Part shown: one piece after another, positions 26,050 to 35,135 of the stretch | How positions within the stretch are numbered: the stretch's first letter is position 1 | Layout: each line of letters begins with the position of its first letter | Origin: Streptomyces atratus | GTDB lineage: Bacteria; Actinomycetota; Actinomycetes; Streptomycetales; Streptomycetaceae | Direction: 5' to 3' | DNA length: 64,000 nucleotides | Assembly: GCF_014648655.1 (NCBI RefSeq) | Contig: NZ_BMRN01000002.1 | Span: 124,001 to 188,000, forward strand | Notes under the pieces: generated by a model | Databases searched by the model: none | What the model saw: only the letters and a program-made list of their open reading frames with translations | What the model was told of the DNA's origin: nothing | Position numbers and translations under genes: made by a program

Positions 26050-27747
26050 TCAGGGTCGGCTCGCGGGCACGGTGTCCTTCGTCACCAATATGTTGCCGGA
26101 CCAGCAGAGCCGGTAGAGGTCGACCTCGTGCAACAGGTCGCGGCCGGAACGGTAGAACTCGCAACGGGCGCCGGGCGGCTGGGGTGCGGAACGGGCGTGG
26201 TCGGGCGGGTAGGGGTAGGCGTGGGCCGGCAGCAGAGGGGTGAGTTCGGCGCGCGGCCGGCCGGTGGTCAGCTCGTCGAACCGGGAGGGCGGCAGCACGC
26301 TCGTCGTCAGTTGCCAGGCCAGGTAGACGGCGGCGGGCACGAAGAAGGCGGCTGCGACGACAGGCGCCACGAAGGCGGCGACGGAGCGGCGGCGGGCGGC
26401 GCTCCGTACGGAGGCGAGCCGCTTGGCGGACTCCGGTGCGATGGTATCCGTGTCCGGGGCCGGGTGGAGAGCAGTTCCGGATGGCAACGCGGACTCGGTG
26501 TGCCGCCCGCGGGTTCTGGCCTGTGTTCCGGGCGCCGTCCCGGGTTCCGGCTCCGGTCTCCCCGGACGGGCCGTGGTCGTGTGCGGGAGGACGGCGGTGA
26601 CGCGGAATCCGCCCTGATACGGGCCGGTCCACAAGGAGCCGCCGAGAACCGTCACCCGCTCCCGAAGCCCCGTCAGGCCCCGGCGGCCGACGCCGACCGT
26701 CGGGCCTTCGGTCGCGTGCGCCGACCCGTCAGTCGGCGGAGCGGCGTTCACGACGCTCACGCGGGTACGGGCGGCCTCGTGTGTGATCTGCACCCGGATC
26801 GCACTGCCCGGCGCGTGCTTCACCGCGTTGGTGAGAGCCTCCTGCACCGCCCGGTACATTCCCCGTTCGATCAAGGAGGGCAGTGCGGGCATCGCCCCGC
26901 GCCGCTCCCAGCGCACCGGAACCCCGGAGGCGACCGCCCGTCCGAGAAGGTCCTCGAGGGTGTCGGTGACGGACAGACCCGCGCCCGGTTCCGTTCCGGT
27001 CGGGTCGTGCAGGACTGCGACGGTCTCCCGCAGTTGCTCCACGGCGTCCGCGATCGTCCCGCGCAACTCGGCGAGGTCGGTGCGGTCGCGGTTGGTGAGG
27101 TCGGGGGAGAGTTCCAGGGCCCCGGCACGCAGGGCGACCAGGCTCAGAGCGTGCCCGAGAGAGTCGTGCATGTCGGCCGCGATGTCCGCGCGTTCGGTCA
27201 GCCGCGCCCGCTCCGCGACCAGGTGCTGCCGCTCTTCCAGGCTCCGGGCCAGCCGCCAGCCCTCCCGTACGAGTTCGCGTCGGCCACGCCAGTGCCGTCC
27301 GGCCAACCAGGGCAGCAGGAGGGCGGCGGGCAGCACGGTCAGCGCGTAGAACCACCACACGGCCTGCGTCCGCAGCACCGCGCACGTCACGAGGTCGGCC
27401 GCGAGGCACCCGGCGAGCACCAGGAGCGGGCGCCGTGCCGCGACGACCCGGGCGCCCAGCAGACAGCTCAGGACGGCAAGCGACAGGACGTGGGCGTTGC
27501 CGGGGGTCGCGGAGTCGGCCAGGCCCAGCGCGCACAGCCCGTTGGCCAGGACGACCGCGGGCCCCGGCTGACGGCGGGACAGCGGTACGGCCAACGCCAG
27601 GACGGCCAACGGCAGGTACAGGTCCAGGGCCGGCGAGGCGGCTGCGCCCGCATCCCGGAATCCGTAGCCGGTGGCGGCAGCGAGCACGCCCCACAGCACC
27701 ACATCGCCGCACACGGATCTGACCGGGGGTATGCGTGTGTGCGGCAT
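26050..27747 (-). CDS. Two-component sensor histidine kinase (HisKA_3, NarL type)
   Basis: Membrane sensor kinase of 565 residues. About four or five N-terminal helices (residues 10-145) are followed by the HisKA_3 phosphoacceptor IAADMHDSLGHALSLVALRA, the histidine after DM. An HATPase_c domain has QEALTNAVKHAPGSAIRV (N box) and GVGRRGLTGLRERVTVLGG. The usual end is near residue 395, but the protein runs on about 170 residues with another membrane helix (VAAFVAPVVAAAFFVPAAVY) and an outer tail containing two cysteines. Its partner is probably the divergent regulator at 29908, and its output the ABC genes beside it. Confidence 0.88.
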   Translation of the reverse strand: MPHTRIPPVRSVCGDVVLWGVLAAATGYGFRDAGAAASPALDLYLPLAVLALAVPLSRRQPGPAVVLANGLCALGLADSATPGNAHVLSLAVLSCLLGARVVAARRPLLVLAGCLAADLVTCAVLRTQAVWWFYALTVLPAALLLPWLAGRHWRGRRELVREGWRLARSLEERQHLVAERARLTERADIAADMHDSLGHALSLVALRAGALELSPDLTNRDRTDLAELRGTIADAVEQLRETVAVLHDPTGTEPGAGLSVTDTLEDLLGRAVASGVPVRWERRGAMPALPSLIERGMYRAVQEALTNAVKHAPGSAIRVQITHEAARTRVSVVNAAPPTDGSAHATEGPTVGVGRRGLTGLRERVTVLGGSLWTGPYQGGFRVTAVLPHTTTARPGRPEPEPGTAPGTQARTRGRHTESALPSGTALHPAPDTDTIAPESAKRLASVRSAARRRSVAAFVAPVVAAAFFVPAAVYLAWQLTTSVLPPSRFDELTTGRPRAELTPLLPAHAYPYPPDHARSAPQPPGARCEFYRSGRDLLHEVDLYRLCWSGNILVTKDTVPASRP

Positions 27748-27866
27748 GGCGTGTCGACCGTCCTTCCGGTGAATGTCCTCACCTGCCCGGGTCGATTCTG
27801 CGGGACGGGGCCGGACGCCCTGCGAGGGGGCACGGCAAGAACGTCCGGGCCGGTTCCGACGCGGGG

Positions 27867-28685
27867 TCAGGCGTCCCGGCGGCGCAGCACGTACAGGCCG
27901 ATCAGGTGCGCGGTCGCGGCCCACGCCGCCACGATCAGGACCGCCGTCGCCGGCCCGTACGGGGCCTCGGCGCCGAGGCGCATGAAGTGGTCTCCGGCTC
28001 CGTGCGGCAGATGGTCGTTGACGTCCGCGAGCGTCGGGCCGCCGAGCCCCAGGAGCACGCTCGGCAATGCCCACAAGAGGGTGACGAGGATGGAGAGCGT
28101 GCCGGCCGGGTGGCGCGCGGCGAACGCCACCCCGACAGTCAGCACGGCGACCAGCGCCTGGTAGAGACCGACCGCGAGGACCTGCAAGAGGGTCGGGCCG
28201 GCCCCGAAGGAGGCCCGTCCGTCGAACGCCACCCAGGCCACCGCCGTCCCCACGACGGCGAACGTGGTGCCGGCGACGAACGCGACCACGGCCGCCACCA
28301 ATGCCTTCGCCGCCTGGACCCGATGCCGCTGGGGCACCGACAGCAGGGAAGCCCGCACGCTGCCCGTCGAGTATTCGGAGGTGACCGCGACCGTGGCCAG
28401 GACGACGACGGCGAACTGGACGAGGACGGCGGAGGAGGCCGCCGCGTTCCCGACGGGCTGGACCGGATGCTCGTTGATACGGGCGATCGAGGCGTAGTAG
28501 TAGGTGAAGACACCGGTGATCGCAAGGCCCGCCAGAAGGCAGAGCCAGGGGGCTCGGACGGACCACAGTTTGGTCCATTCCGAGGCGGTCGCCCCGGCGA
28601 AGCCACCGGGTGCGCCCCGGTCGGGAGCGTCGGGGACGGCCCGCGACCGGTCCGTCCGCCTGACGGGTGTCGTCGGGGTGGTCAC
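27867..28685 (-). CDS. ABC-2-type transporter permease
   Basis: Integral membrane protein of 272 residues with about six helices. The family motif EYSTGSVRASLLSVPQRHRV followed by AAKALVAAVVAFVAG lies in the second quarter. Its GTG start overlaps the ATPase stop as GTGA. With the ATPase it likely forms an exporter of antibiotics or lipids, a family often next to NarL-type two-component systems. Signal and substrate are unknown. Confidence 0.88.
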   Translation of the reverse strand: MTTPTTPVRRTDRSRAVPDAPDRGAPGGFAGATASEWTKLWSVRAPWLCLLAGLAITGVFTYYYASIARINEHPVQPVGNAAASSAVLVQFAVVVLATVAVTSEYSTGSVRASLLSVPQRHRVQAAKALVAAVVAFVAGTTFAVVGTAVAWVAFDGRASFGAGPTLLQVLAVGLYQALVAVLTVGVAFAARHPAGTLSILVTLLWALPSVLLGLGGPTLADVNDHLPHGAGDHFMRLGAEAPYGPATAVLIVAAWAATAHLIGLYVLRRRDA

Positions 28686-29653
28686 TGTCGGCCTCCTTCG
28701 TTCGGCGCTGCGCCCGCGGCGGTCGTGTCCGTGCTGCTGCCGCCCGTCGTGTACTCGACGCTGCGTGCGGTCAGGTCCATGTACGCCTGCTCCAGCGAGA
28801 CCCGGACGTCGCTCAGTTGGTGCAACCGGACTCGGCAGTGGTGGGCCAGGTCGCCGATCTCGGCGGCGGTGCGACCCTCGACGGTGAGTTCGCCGGACGC
28901 GGACGTCTCGACACTCACCCCGTCGGCCGTCATCAGGCGACGGACCAGCGTTGCTCTTTCCTCGGGGTCGGGCACCACGGCGCGCGCCGACGCGGAAGAG
29001 GCGGCGGCGAGGAACTCCGTCATGGATGTGTCGCTCAGCAGCCGACCACGGCCGATGACGACGAGATGGTCGGCCGTCAGCTGCATCTCGCTCATCAGGT
29101 GGCTGGAGAGGAATACGGTGCGTCCTTCCGCCGCCTGGTCACGGACGAGCCGGCGGATCCACCGCACGCCGTCCGGGTCGAGGCCGTTGACCGGCTCGTC
29201 CAGGACGAGCACCGGCGGATCGCCGAGCAGGGCGCCCGCCACCCCGAGTCGCCCGCTCATGCCGAGCGAGTACGTGCCCGCCGGCCGGCGGGCCGCCTTG
29301 GTCAGGCCCACCTTCTCCAGCACCTCGTCCACGCGGCGTACCGGGATGCCGTTGGCCCGGGCCTGGGCGACGAGGTGCGTGCGGCCGGAACGGGCGGGGT
29401 GGACGGCCCGGGCGTCCAGCATCGCGCCGACCGAGCACAGCGGCCTGCGCAGGTCCGCGTAGGGCCGGCCGGCGATCAGGGCCCGCCCGCGCGAAGGATG
29501 GTCCAGGCCCAGAATCATGCGCATCGTGGTGGACTTCCCGGCCCCGTTGGGGCCGAGGAAGCCGGTCACGCGGCCGGCCCGGACATCGAATGTCAGCTCG
29601 TCCACGGCGAGGGTGTCGCCGTAGCGTTTGGTGAGTCCTCGGACGGTGATCAC
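28682..29653 (-). CDS. ABC transporter ATP-binding protein (drug exporter type)
   Basis: Cytoplasmic ATPase of 323 residues (DrrA/CcmA group). Walker A is FLGPNGAGKSTTMRM near residue 40. The signature region reads SLGMSGRLGVAGALLGDPPV, with SLGMSGR in place of the common SLGMRQR. Walker B is VLVLDEPVNGLD and the switch is LSSHLMSEM. A C-terminal domain of about 100 residues follows. GTG 29653 is set by GAAGGAA upstream. It is the first gene of the ATPase-permease-kinase series. The gap to the divergent response regulator (254 bp) holds both promoters. Confidence 0.9.
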   Translation of the reverse strand: MITVRGLTKRYGDTLAVDELTFDVRAGRVTGFLGPNGAGKSTTMRMILGLDHPSRGRALIAGRPYADLRRPLCSVGAMLDARAVHPARSGRTHLVAQARANGIPVRRVDEVLEKVGLTKAARRPAGTYSLGMSGRLGVAGALLGDPPVLVLDEPVNGLDPDGVRWIRRLVRDQAAEGRTVFLSSHLMSEMQLTADHLVVIGRGRLLSDTSMTEFLAAASSASARAVVPDPEERATLVRRLMTADGVSVETSASGELTVEGRTAAEIGDLAHHCRVRLHQLSDVRVSLEQAYMDLTARSVEYTTGGSSTDTTAAGAAPNEGGRQ

Positions 29654-29907
29654 GGAGTTCCTTCGTGTCGGTCGCGGACCGCGGAATGCAGCTCGCGGAA
29701 GTCGACGGCGGCGCACACCGACGCGTGGTGGGCCCAGGGCGGCCGCCTCGTTTCCCGTACGGAAGCGACGCTAGGAGTCCGCGGCGCCGGCGCCCATTGG
29801 TCGAACGGCATCGGCGTCCTGCCCTTCGTCGGGGGTGCGCCCCGACCCGGGGCGGATCTGTGGGGCTTGCCATCCGCTCGGTGGTGCGCCGGCCGTAGGC
29901 TCGCCGC

Positions 29908-30588
29908 GTGAAAGAGACGACACCCGGCAGCCGGCCGGTCCGGGTCCTGGTGGCCGACGATGAGGCGATGGTCCGGGCGGGGGTGCGGGCCATCCTGGCC
30001 AGGGACACGCACGTCGAGGTGGTCGCCGAGGCGAGTGACGGGCACGAGGCCATCGCGCTCACCCGCCGGTATCGGCCGGACGTGGTCCTGTTGGACATCC
30101 AGATGCCCGGCCTGGACGGGCTGACGGCAGTGGCGCGGCTCCACCGGGAGCTGACGGCCGTCGGTGTGATCATGCTGACGACCTTCGGCCAGGACGAGTA
30201 CGTCACCCGCGCCCTGGAGGAGGGTGCCGACGGCTTCCTGCTGAAGGCGGACGACCCGAGGGAACTGCTCAACGGGGTACGGGCAGTGGGAGCCGGCGGA
30301 GCCTACCTGTCCCCGCGTGTCGCCGGCCGGGTCATCGCCGGGCTGCGCGCGCACCGGGCGGCACATCCTCACCGCTCGTTGGAGCGGCTCACGGAGCGGG
30401 AACGCGAGGTGCTGGCCGGACTCGGGGCGGGGTTGTCCAACGCGGAGATCGCGAGCCGGCTGCACCTGGTCGAGGGCACGGTGAAGGCGCACGTCAGCGC
30501 GGTGCTGGCGAAGCTGGGCGCGCGCAACCGGGTGGAAGCGGCCATTGCCGCGTACGAGGCCGGCCTGGTCCCGCCACGCTGTGGCTGA
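29908..30588 (+). CDS. Response regulator, NarL/FixJ family
   Basis: Receiver plus LuxR-type DNA-binding protein of 226 residues. VLVADDEAMVRAGVRAIL holds the acidic pair, DVVLLDIQMPGLDGL the phosphorylated Asp and FLLKADDPRELL the Lys. The output domain reads LTEREREVLAGLGAGLSNAE and EGTVKAHVSAVLAKLGARNR. The GTG has no ribosome site, and TAGGCT lies 7-12 nt upstream, so the mRNA may be leaderless. It is divergent from the ATPase/permease/kinase genes, whereas kinase and regulator are usually adjacent. Confidence 0.92.
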   Translation: MKETTPGSRPVRVLVADDEAMVRAGVRAILARDTHVEVVAEASDGHEAIALTRRYRPDVVLLDIQMPGLDGLTAVARLHRELTAVGVIMLTTFGQDEYVTRALEEGADGFLLKADDPRELLNGVRAVGAGGAYLSPRVAGRVIAGLRAHRAAHPHRSLERLTEREREVLAGLGAGLSNAEIASRLHLVEGTVKAHVSAVLAKLGARNRVEAAIAAYEAGLVPPRCG

Positions 30589-30722
30589 CCTGGTGTCAGC
30601 GTTCCGCCACGTGCCGATTCAGTCCTCGGCCACAGAAACGCCGAGCACCTGGGGTGGCGCGGCAGCGCCCGCCGGCCTGTCGTCACACCTCAACGACATT
30701 CCGCCCCGCCGAGGTACCCGGT

Positions 30723-30895
30723 TCAGCCTCGGCGGCGTGCAGCGGGATCACGCTGGGCGACGTTCCGGGCGACCGCGTCGGCTCCGGGGCGGGCGTATCG
30801 CTCCAGGGAGCGGACGGAGGCGTGGCGGGAGCGGGCCAGCAGCATCGGGAGTCGTCGCGCATCTCCTGAAGTCCCCTCAGGGGCACCAGTTCTGC
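30723..30895 (-). pseudogene. Site-specific integrase (tyrosine recombinase-like), C-terminal remnant
   Basis: The minus strand reads MLLARSRHASVRSLERYARP then GADAVARNVAQRDPAARRRG to a stop at 30723. SLERYARPG is the end motif of many Streptomyces phage-type integrases, after the catalytic tyrosine region. A shifted frame just upstream gives LVPLRGLQEMRDDSR, so the fragment also appears frameshifted. The rest of the recombinase is absent. No other gene is visible in 30589-30966. Confidence 0.6.
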
Positions 30896-30966
30896 GCACT
30901 CGCGAACCGGCGCGGGCGCCTCCCCGGAGGCCGCATCAGGCGTTTGCAGTCACCGATGGACGCTGT

Positions 30967-32475
30967 TCACCGCTGCCGCAGCGCGAACCACAGTTCCGTC
31001 CGTACGTCCATGTCGTCCAGGTCCGCGTCCAGCAGCGTCGCGCAGCGGGCGATGCGTTGGCGGACCGTGTTGCGGTGGACCTGGAGAGCTGTTGCCGTGC
31101 GGTCCCAGCTGCCGTGCAGGCTCAGCCAGCACCGCAGGGTCTCGGCCAGCGGCTCGGTGAGCGGGGCGAGGAGGGCGCGGGCGTGGGCCTCCGCCTGGTC
31201 GGGAGGGATCAGGGCGGCCAGGCCGGTTCCGGTGTCGGTGTGGTGGTGGGCCAGCGGGGTGCGGGTGGCCACGGCTCGGCCCAGGGCGCGGGACGCCTGG
31301 CCGTCGGCGAGGTCGAGGGCCGTGATGGGTGCGGGGGCGGAGGCGCCGAGCGTCCAGCCGGGCTGCGGGGTGATCCGGTCGCCGCCGGGGATCAGCACCC
31401 TGACGGCGTCGCCGCCCCGGCCCGCGTCGACCAGGGCCGAGCCCAGAGCGGCGCCCAGTGCGCCGGCGGTCAGCGGGTCGACCGGGCCGTCGCCGCTGCG
31501 GCGCGCGTACACCACCGTCCACTGCTCGGTGCCACCGAGCAGCGGGGCGACCTCCTCCGGGTCCGCGCCCAGCAGCATCCGTACGAGCGCGGCCGACCGG
31601 CCCGCCGCGTCGGCGCCCTGGTGCGGGGCGGCCAGCAGGGAGAGCAGGACGACCGCGACCCCGGCGATCGTGTGGTCGCCCGCCTCGCGCCGGTCGCTCG
31701 CCAGCGCCAGGACGAGGCCCTGGCCGCCGCCCAGTGCGTACGCGGACAGGTGCGCGTCCCGCAGCGTGTCGGTCGCGGACGTCGGGGCGGGGCGCGTCAC
31801 GGCGGAGACCACCCGGGTGAGCCGGGTCAGCGCCGCCCCGATGTCGGGGGCCGGACGGCGGCCCGCCGCGTGCAGCTCCTCGCCGTCCGCGGAGAGCAGC
31901 ACCGCCCGGCCCTCCAGCTGGGCCGCCAGCTGGTGCAGCACCGCGGGGATCGGATCGGGCCGGGCCGCCGCCGTGGCCAGGGCCTGCTGAGCGCGGGTCA
32001 CCCGGCGCAGCTCGCGGTGCCGGGCCTCGGCCATCAGCCGCCACACCGCCCGGGCGATCGCCGTGAACGGGGTCTCGGGCGGCACTTCCACGAGCGGCAG
32101 GCCATGCCGGTCGCACGCCTCGATCAGTGCCTGCGGCACCGTGTCGAACACCGGCGTCACCCCGAAACCGAGCGCCGCCGCCCCCGCCTCCACCAGCCGG
32201 GCCACATAGGCGTCCGGGTCCTTGAGCAGCACCCCGGCGCTCAGCAGCAGCTCACCGCCGAGCAGATACGGGTACGGGTCGGCCATCTCCGAGGTGTGCA
32301 CCCACAGCAGATCCGCCTCGGCCGGACCCGCGATCCGGTGCAGCCCGAGCTCCTCGCGGGCGAGCAGCTCGGTGAGCGGGATCGGGGGAGTGGGTGGAGT
32401 GGAGGGAGAGGGAGGAGAGGGCGGGGTGGGCGGGGTGAGCCCGGCCGAGGCTTCAGGCATGGACGGTCCATCCAT
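30967..32475 (-). CDS. PucR-family transcriptional regulator
   Basis: PucR-type activator or repressor of about 502 residues. A Pro/Ser/Thr-rich low-complexity start is followed by an N-terminal purine-catabolism-like sensor domain (LTELLAREELGLHRIAGPA, residues about 35-150), a GGDEF-like middle, and the C-terminal HTH_30: LSLHGSWDRTATALQVHRNT and VRQRIARCATLL. The start is uncertain: TTG 32487, ATG 32475 and ATG 32460 are all possible. It is divergent from the symporter and ureohydrolase genes, which it probably controls in response to a nitrogen compound. Confidence 0.88.
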   Translation of the reverse strand: MDGPSMPEASAGLTPPTPPSPPSPSTPPTPPIPLTELLAREELGLHRIAGPAEADLLWVHTSEMADPYPYLLGGELLLSAGVLLKDPDAYVARLVEAGAAALGFGVTPVFDTVPQALIEACDRHGLPLVEVPPETPFTAIARAVWRLMAEARHRELRRVTRAQQALATAAARPDPIPAVLHQLAAQLEGRAVLLSADGEELHAAGRRPAPDIGAALTRLTRVVSAVTRPAPTSATDTLRDAHLSAYALGGGQGLVLALASDRREAGDHTIAGVAVVLLSLLAAPHQGADAAGRSAALVRMLLGADPEEVAPLLGGTEQWTVVYARRSGDGPVDPLTAGALGAALGSALVDAGRGGDAVRVLIPGGDRITPQPGWTLGASAPAPITALDLADGQASRALGRAVATRTPLAHHHTDTGTGLAALIPPDQAEAHARALLAPLTEPLAETLRCWLSLHGSWDRTATALQVHRNTVRQRIARCATLLDADLDDMDVRTELWFALRQR

Positions 32476-32495
32476 CGATGACTTCAATTATGGAT
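32470..32495. promoter_or_regulatory. Inverted repeat at the pucR/symporter divergent promoter
   Basis: ATCCAT (32470-32475) and ATGGAT (32490-32495) form a dyad with a 14-bp AT-rich spacer in the 94-106-bp divergent region. It overlaps the possible pucR starts and is a candidate PucR operator. Support is limited to symmetry and location. Confidence 0.4.
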
Positions 32496-32581
32496 GAAAC
32501 GTACACTTCAGCGTTGCTTGCGGGCCACCTACCGTCTTCACCACATACGACGTGCGCACATGACTGAAACGGAGGAAGCCC

Positions 32582-34048
32582 ATGGCTGTCGACTACGCGG
32601 TGATCATCGTCTATCTGGCCGGCATGCTCGCCATGGGCTGGTGGGGCATGCGCCGCGCCAAGTCCAAGAGCGAATTCCTGGTGGCGGGTCGCCGCCTCGG
32701 CCCCTGGATGTACTCCGGCACGATGGCGGCCATCGTCCTCGGCGGCGCCTCCACCATCGGCGGCGTCGGCCTCGGGTACCAGTACGGACTCTCCGGCGCC
32801 TGGATGGTCTTCACCATCGGCCTCGGACTGCTCGCCCTGTCCGTCTTCTTCTCGGCGCGCATCGCCCGGCTCAAGGTCTACACCGTCTCCGAGATGCTCG
32901 ACCTGCGCTACGGCGGCCGGGCCGGGCTCATCTCCGGTGTCGTCATGTGGGCGTACACGCTGATGCTCGCGGTCACCTCGACCATCGCGTACGCCACCAT
33001 CTTCGACGTCCTGTTCGACATGAACCGGACCGTCGCGATCATCCTCGGCGGCGCCATCGTCGTCGCGTACTCGACGCTCGGCGGCATGTGGTCGATCACG
33101 CTCACCGACATGGTGCAGTTCGTCGTCAAGACCATCGGTGTGCTGCTGCTCCTGCTCCCCATCGCGGTGATCAAGGCGGGTGGCTTCAGCGAGATGAAGG
33201 CCAAGCTGCCCACCGAGTACTTCGACCCGCTGGGCATCGGCGGCGAGACGATCTTCACGTACGTGCTGATCTACACCTTCGGCATGCTGATCGGCCAGGA
33301 CATCTGGCAGCGGGTGTTCACCGCGAAGAGCGACCGGACGGCGCGCTGGGGCGGCACGGTCGCCGGTACGTACTGTCTCGTGTACGCGATCGCCGGCGCC
33401 GTCATCGGCACCGCCGCCAAGGTCATGTACCCGAAGCTGCCCAGCGCGGACGCCGCGTTCGCCACCATCGTCAAGGACGAACTGCCCGTCGGTGTACGAG
33501 GGCTGGTCCTGGCCGCCGCACTGGCCGCGGTGATGTCCACGTCCTCCGGTGCGCTGATCGCCTGCGCCACCGTCGCCAACAACGACATCTGGTCCCGACT
33601 GCGGGGTGTGGTGTCGCGGGGCGGCGGTGAGGAGCACGACGAGGTGAAGGGCAACCGGGCCTTCATCCTCATCATGGGTGTCGCCGTCATCGCCATCGCC
33701 ATCGCGCTCAACAACGTGGTCGAGGCCCTGACCGTCGCGTACAACCTGCTCGTCGGCGGACTGCTGGTACCGATCCTGGGCGGTCTGCTGTGGCGTCGGG
33801 GCACGGCGGCCGGTGCGCTGGCCTCGGTGGCCGTCGGCGGCCTCGCGGTGATCGGCCTGATGGCGTCGTACGGAATCCTCGCCAACGAACCGGTCTACTA
33901 CGGCCTGCTGTCCTCGCTCGTGGTGTACGTGGTCGTCTCGCTGGCCACGAAGCCGACCGACGCGGCCGTGCTGGCCGCCTGGCGCGAGCGGCTGGCGGGG
34001 CGGGGCGGCGAGACCATGGAGACCGCCCCGGAGCCGGTCACCGCGTAA
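32582..34048 (+). CDS. Sodium:solute symporter (SSS family)
   Basis: Polytopic transporter of 488 residues with about 13 helices. AIVLGGASTIGGVGLGYQYG is the conserved second-helix motif of SSS proteins. TLGGMWSITLTDMVQFVVKT and AAALAAVMSTSSGALIACAT are the later signatures, the SSS signature with the sodium-site Ser residues. GGAGGA precedes the ATG. Its neighbours suggest uptake of a guanidino compound or other nitrogen source. It is divergent from pucR. Confidence 0.92.
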   Translation: MAVDYAVIIVYLAGMLAMGWWGMRRAKSKSEFLVAGRRLGPWMYSGTMAAIVLGGASTIGGVGLGYQYGLSGAWMVFTIGLGLLALSVFFSARIARLKVYTVSEMLDLRYGGRAGLISGVVMWAYTLMLAVTSTIAYATIFDVLFDMNRTVAIILGGAIVVAYSTLGGMWSITLTDMVQFVVKTIGVLLLLLPIAVIKAGGFSEMKAKLPTEYFDPLGIGGETIFTYVLIYTFGMLIGQDIWQRVFTAKSDRTARWGGTVAGTYCLVYAIAGAVIGTAAKVMYPKLPSADAAFATIVKDELPVGVRGLVLAAALAAVMSTSSGALIACATVANNDIWSRLRGVVSRGGGEEHDEVKGNRAFILIMGVAVIAIAIALNNVVEALTVAYNLLVGGLLVPILGGLLWRRGTAAGALASVAVGGLAVIGLMASYGILANEPVYYGLLSSLVVYVVVSLATKPTDAAVLAAWRERLAGRGGETMETAPEPVTA

Positions 34049-34166
34049 AGCGTTGTCCGCAGGCGCCAAACGGGCTTGATTTCGAATATCGTACGAACGC
34101 CCACAAAGCGTGCAGCACCCCGCGTCACCACGCGTCACCACGCATCGCAACAAGAAAGGCACCCCC

Positions 34167-35135
34167 ATGAGCAGCAACGAATCGCCGCGCGGTCCGATCG
34201 ACTCCTCCCGCGTCCCGCGGTACGCCGGACCCGCGACGTTCGCCCGGCTGCCCCGCCTCGACGAGGTCCCCGCCGTCGATGTCGCCGTCGTCGGCGTGCC
34301 CTTCGACACGGGGGTCTCCTACCGCCCCGGCGCCCGCTTCGGCGGCAACGCGATCCGTGAGGCGTCGCGCCTGCTGCGCCCGTACAACCCGGCGCAGGAC
34401 GCCTCGCCGTTCGCCCTCGCACAGGTCGCCGACGCCGGTGACATCGCCGCGAACCCGTTCAACATCAACGAGGCCGTCGAGACGATCGAGGCCGCCGCCG
34501 ACGACCTCCTGGCCACCGGCGCCCGCCTGATGACGCTCGGCGGCGACCACACCATCGCGCTGCCGCTGCTGCGTTCCGTCGCGAAGAAGCACGGCCCGGT
34601 CGCCCTGCTCCACTTCGACGCACACCTCGACACCTGGGACACCTACTTCGGCGCCGAGTACACCCACGGAACCCCGTTCCGCCGGGCCGTCGAGGAGGGC
34701 ATCCTCGACACCTCCGCGCTCTCCCACGTCGGTACCCGCGGCCCGCTCTACGGCAAGCAGGACCTGGACGACGACGCGAAGATGGGCTTCGGCATCGTCA
34801 CCTCCGCCGACGTCATGCGCCGCGGTGTCGACGAGGTCGCCGACCAGCTGCGCCAGCGCATCGGCGACCGGCCGCTCTACATCTCCATCGACATCGACGT
34901 CCTGGACCCGGCGCACGCCCCCGGCACCGGCACCCCCGAGGCCGGCGGTCTGACCTCCCGCGAACTCCTGGAGATCGTCCGCGGGCTGTCCTCCTGCAAC
35001 CTGGTCTCCGCCGACCTGGTGGAGGTCGCCCCCGCGTACGACCACGCCGAGATCACCTCCGTCGCCGCCTCCCACACGGCGTACGAACTGACGACGATCA
35101 TGTCCCGCCAGATCGCAGAGGCTCGTACGAAGTGA
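34167..35135 (+). CDS. Agmatinase-family ureohydrolase (agmatinase or guanidinobutyrase)
   Basis: Binuclear manganese ureohydrolase of 322 residues. The metal-binding motifs are all present: [26 protein letters not shown] (Asp-His-Asp) and [20 protein letters not shown]. It releases urea from a guanidino substrate such as agmatine or 4-guanidinobutyrate. The two cannot be told apart by motif; the ThDP partner favours guanidinobutyrate. AAAGG lies 8 nt before the ATG. Its stop overlaps the start of the ThDP gene. The 118-bp gap after the symporter has a dyad TTCG/CGAA near 34080 and tandem GCGTCACCAC repeats. Confidence 0.93.
   Translation: MSSNESPRGPIDSSRVPRYAGPATFARLPRLDEVPAVDVAVVGVPFDTGVSYRPGARFGGNAIREASRLLRPYNPAQDASPFALAQVADAGDIAANPFNINEAVETIEAAADDLLATGARLMTLGGDHTIALPLLRSVAKKHGPVALLHFDAHLDTWDTYFGAEYTHGTPFRRAVEEGILDTSALSHVGTRGPLYGKQDLDDDAKMGFGIVTSADVMRRGVDEVADQLRQRIGDRPLYISIDIDVLDPAHAPGTGTPEAGGLTSRELLEIVRGLSSCNLVSADLVEVAPAYDHAEITSVAASHTAYELTTIMSRQIAEARTK

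Noticed and set aside
26632..28578. Open extension of the histidine kinase frame upstream to 28578
   Set aside because: It crosses the whole ABC permease gene. The codons before 27747 lack kinase or membrane motifs, so the start at 27747 is kept.
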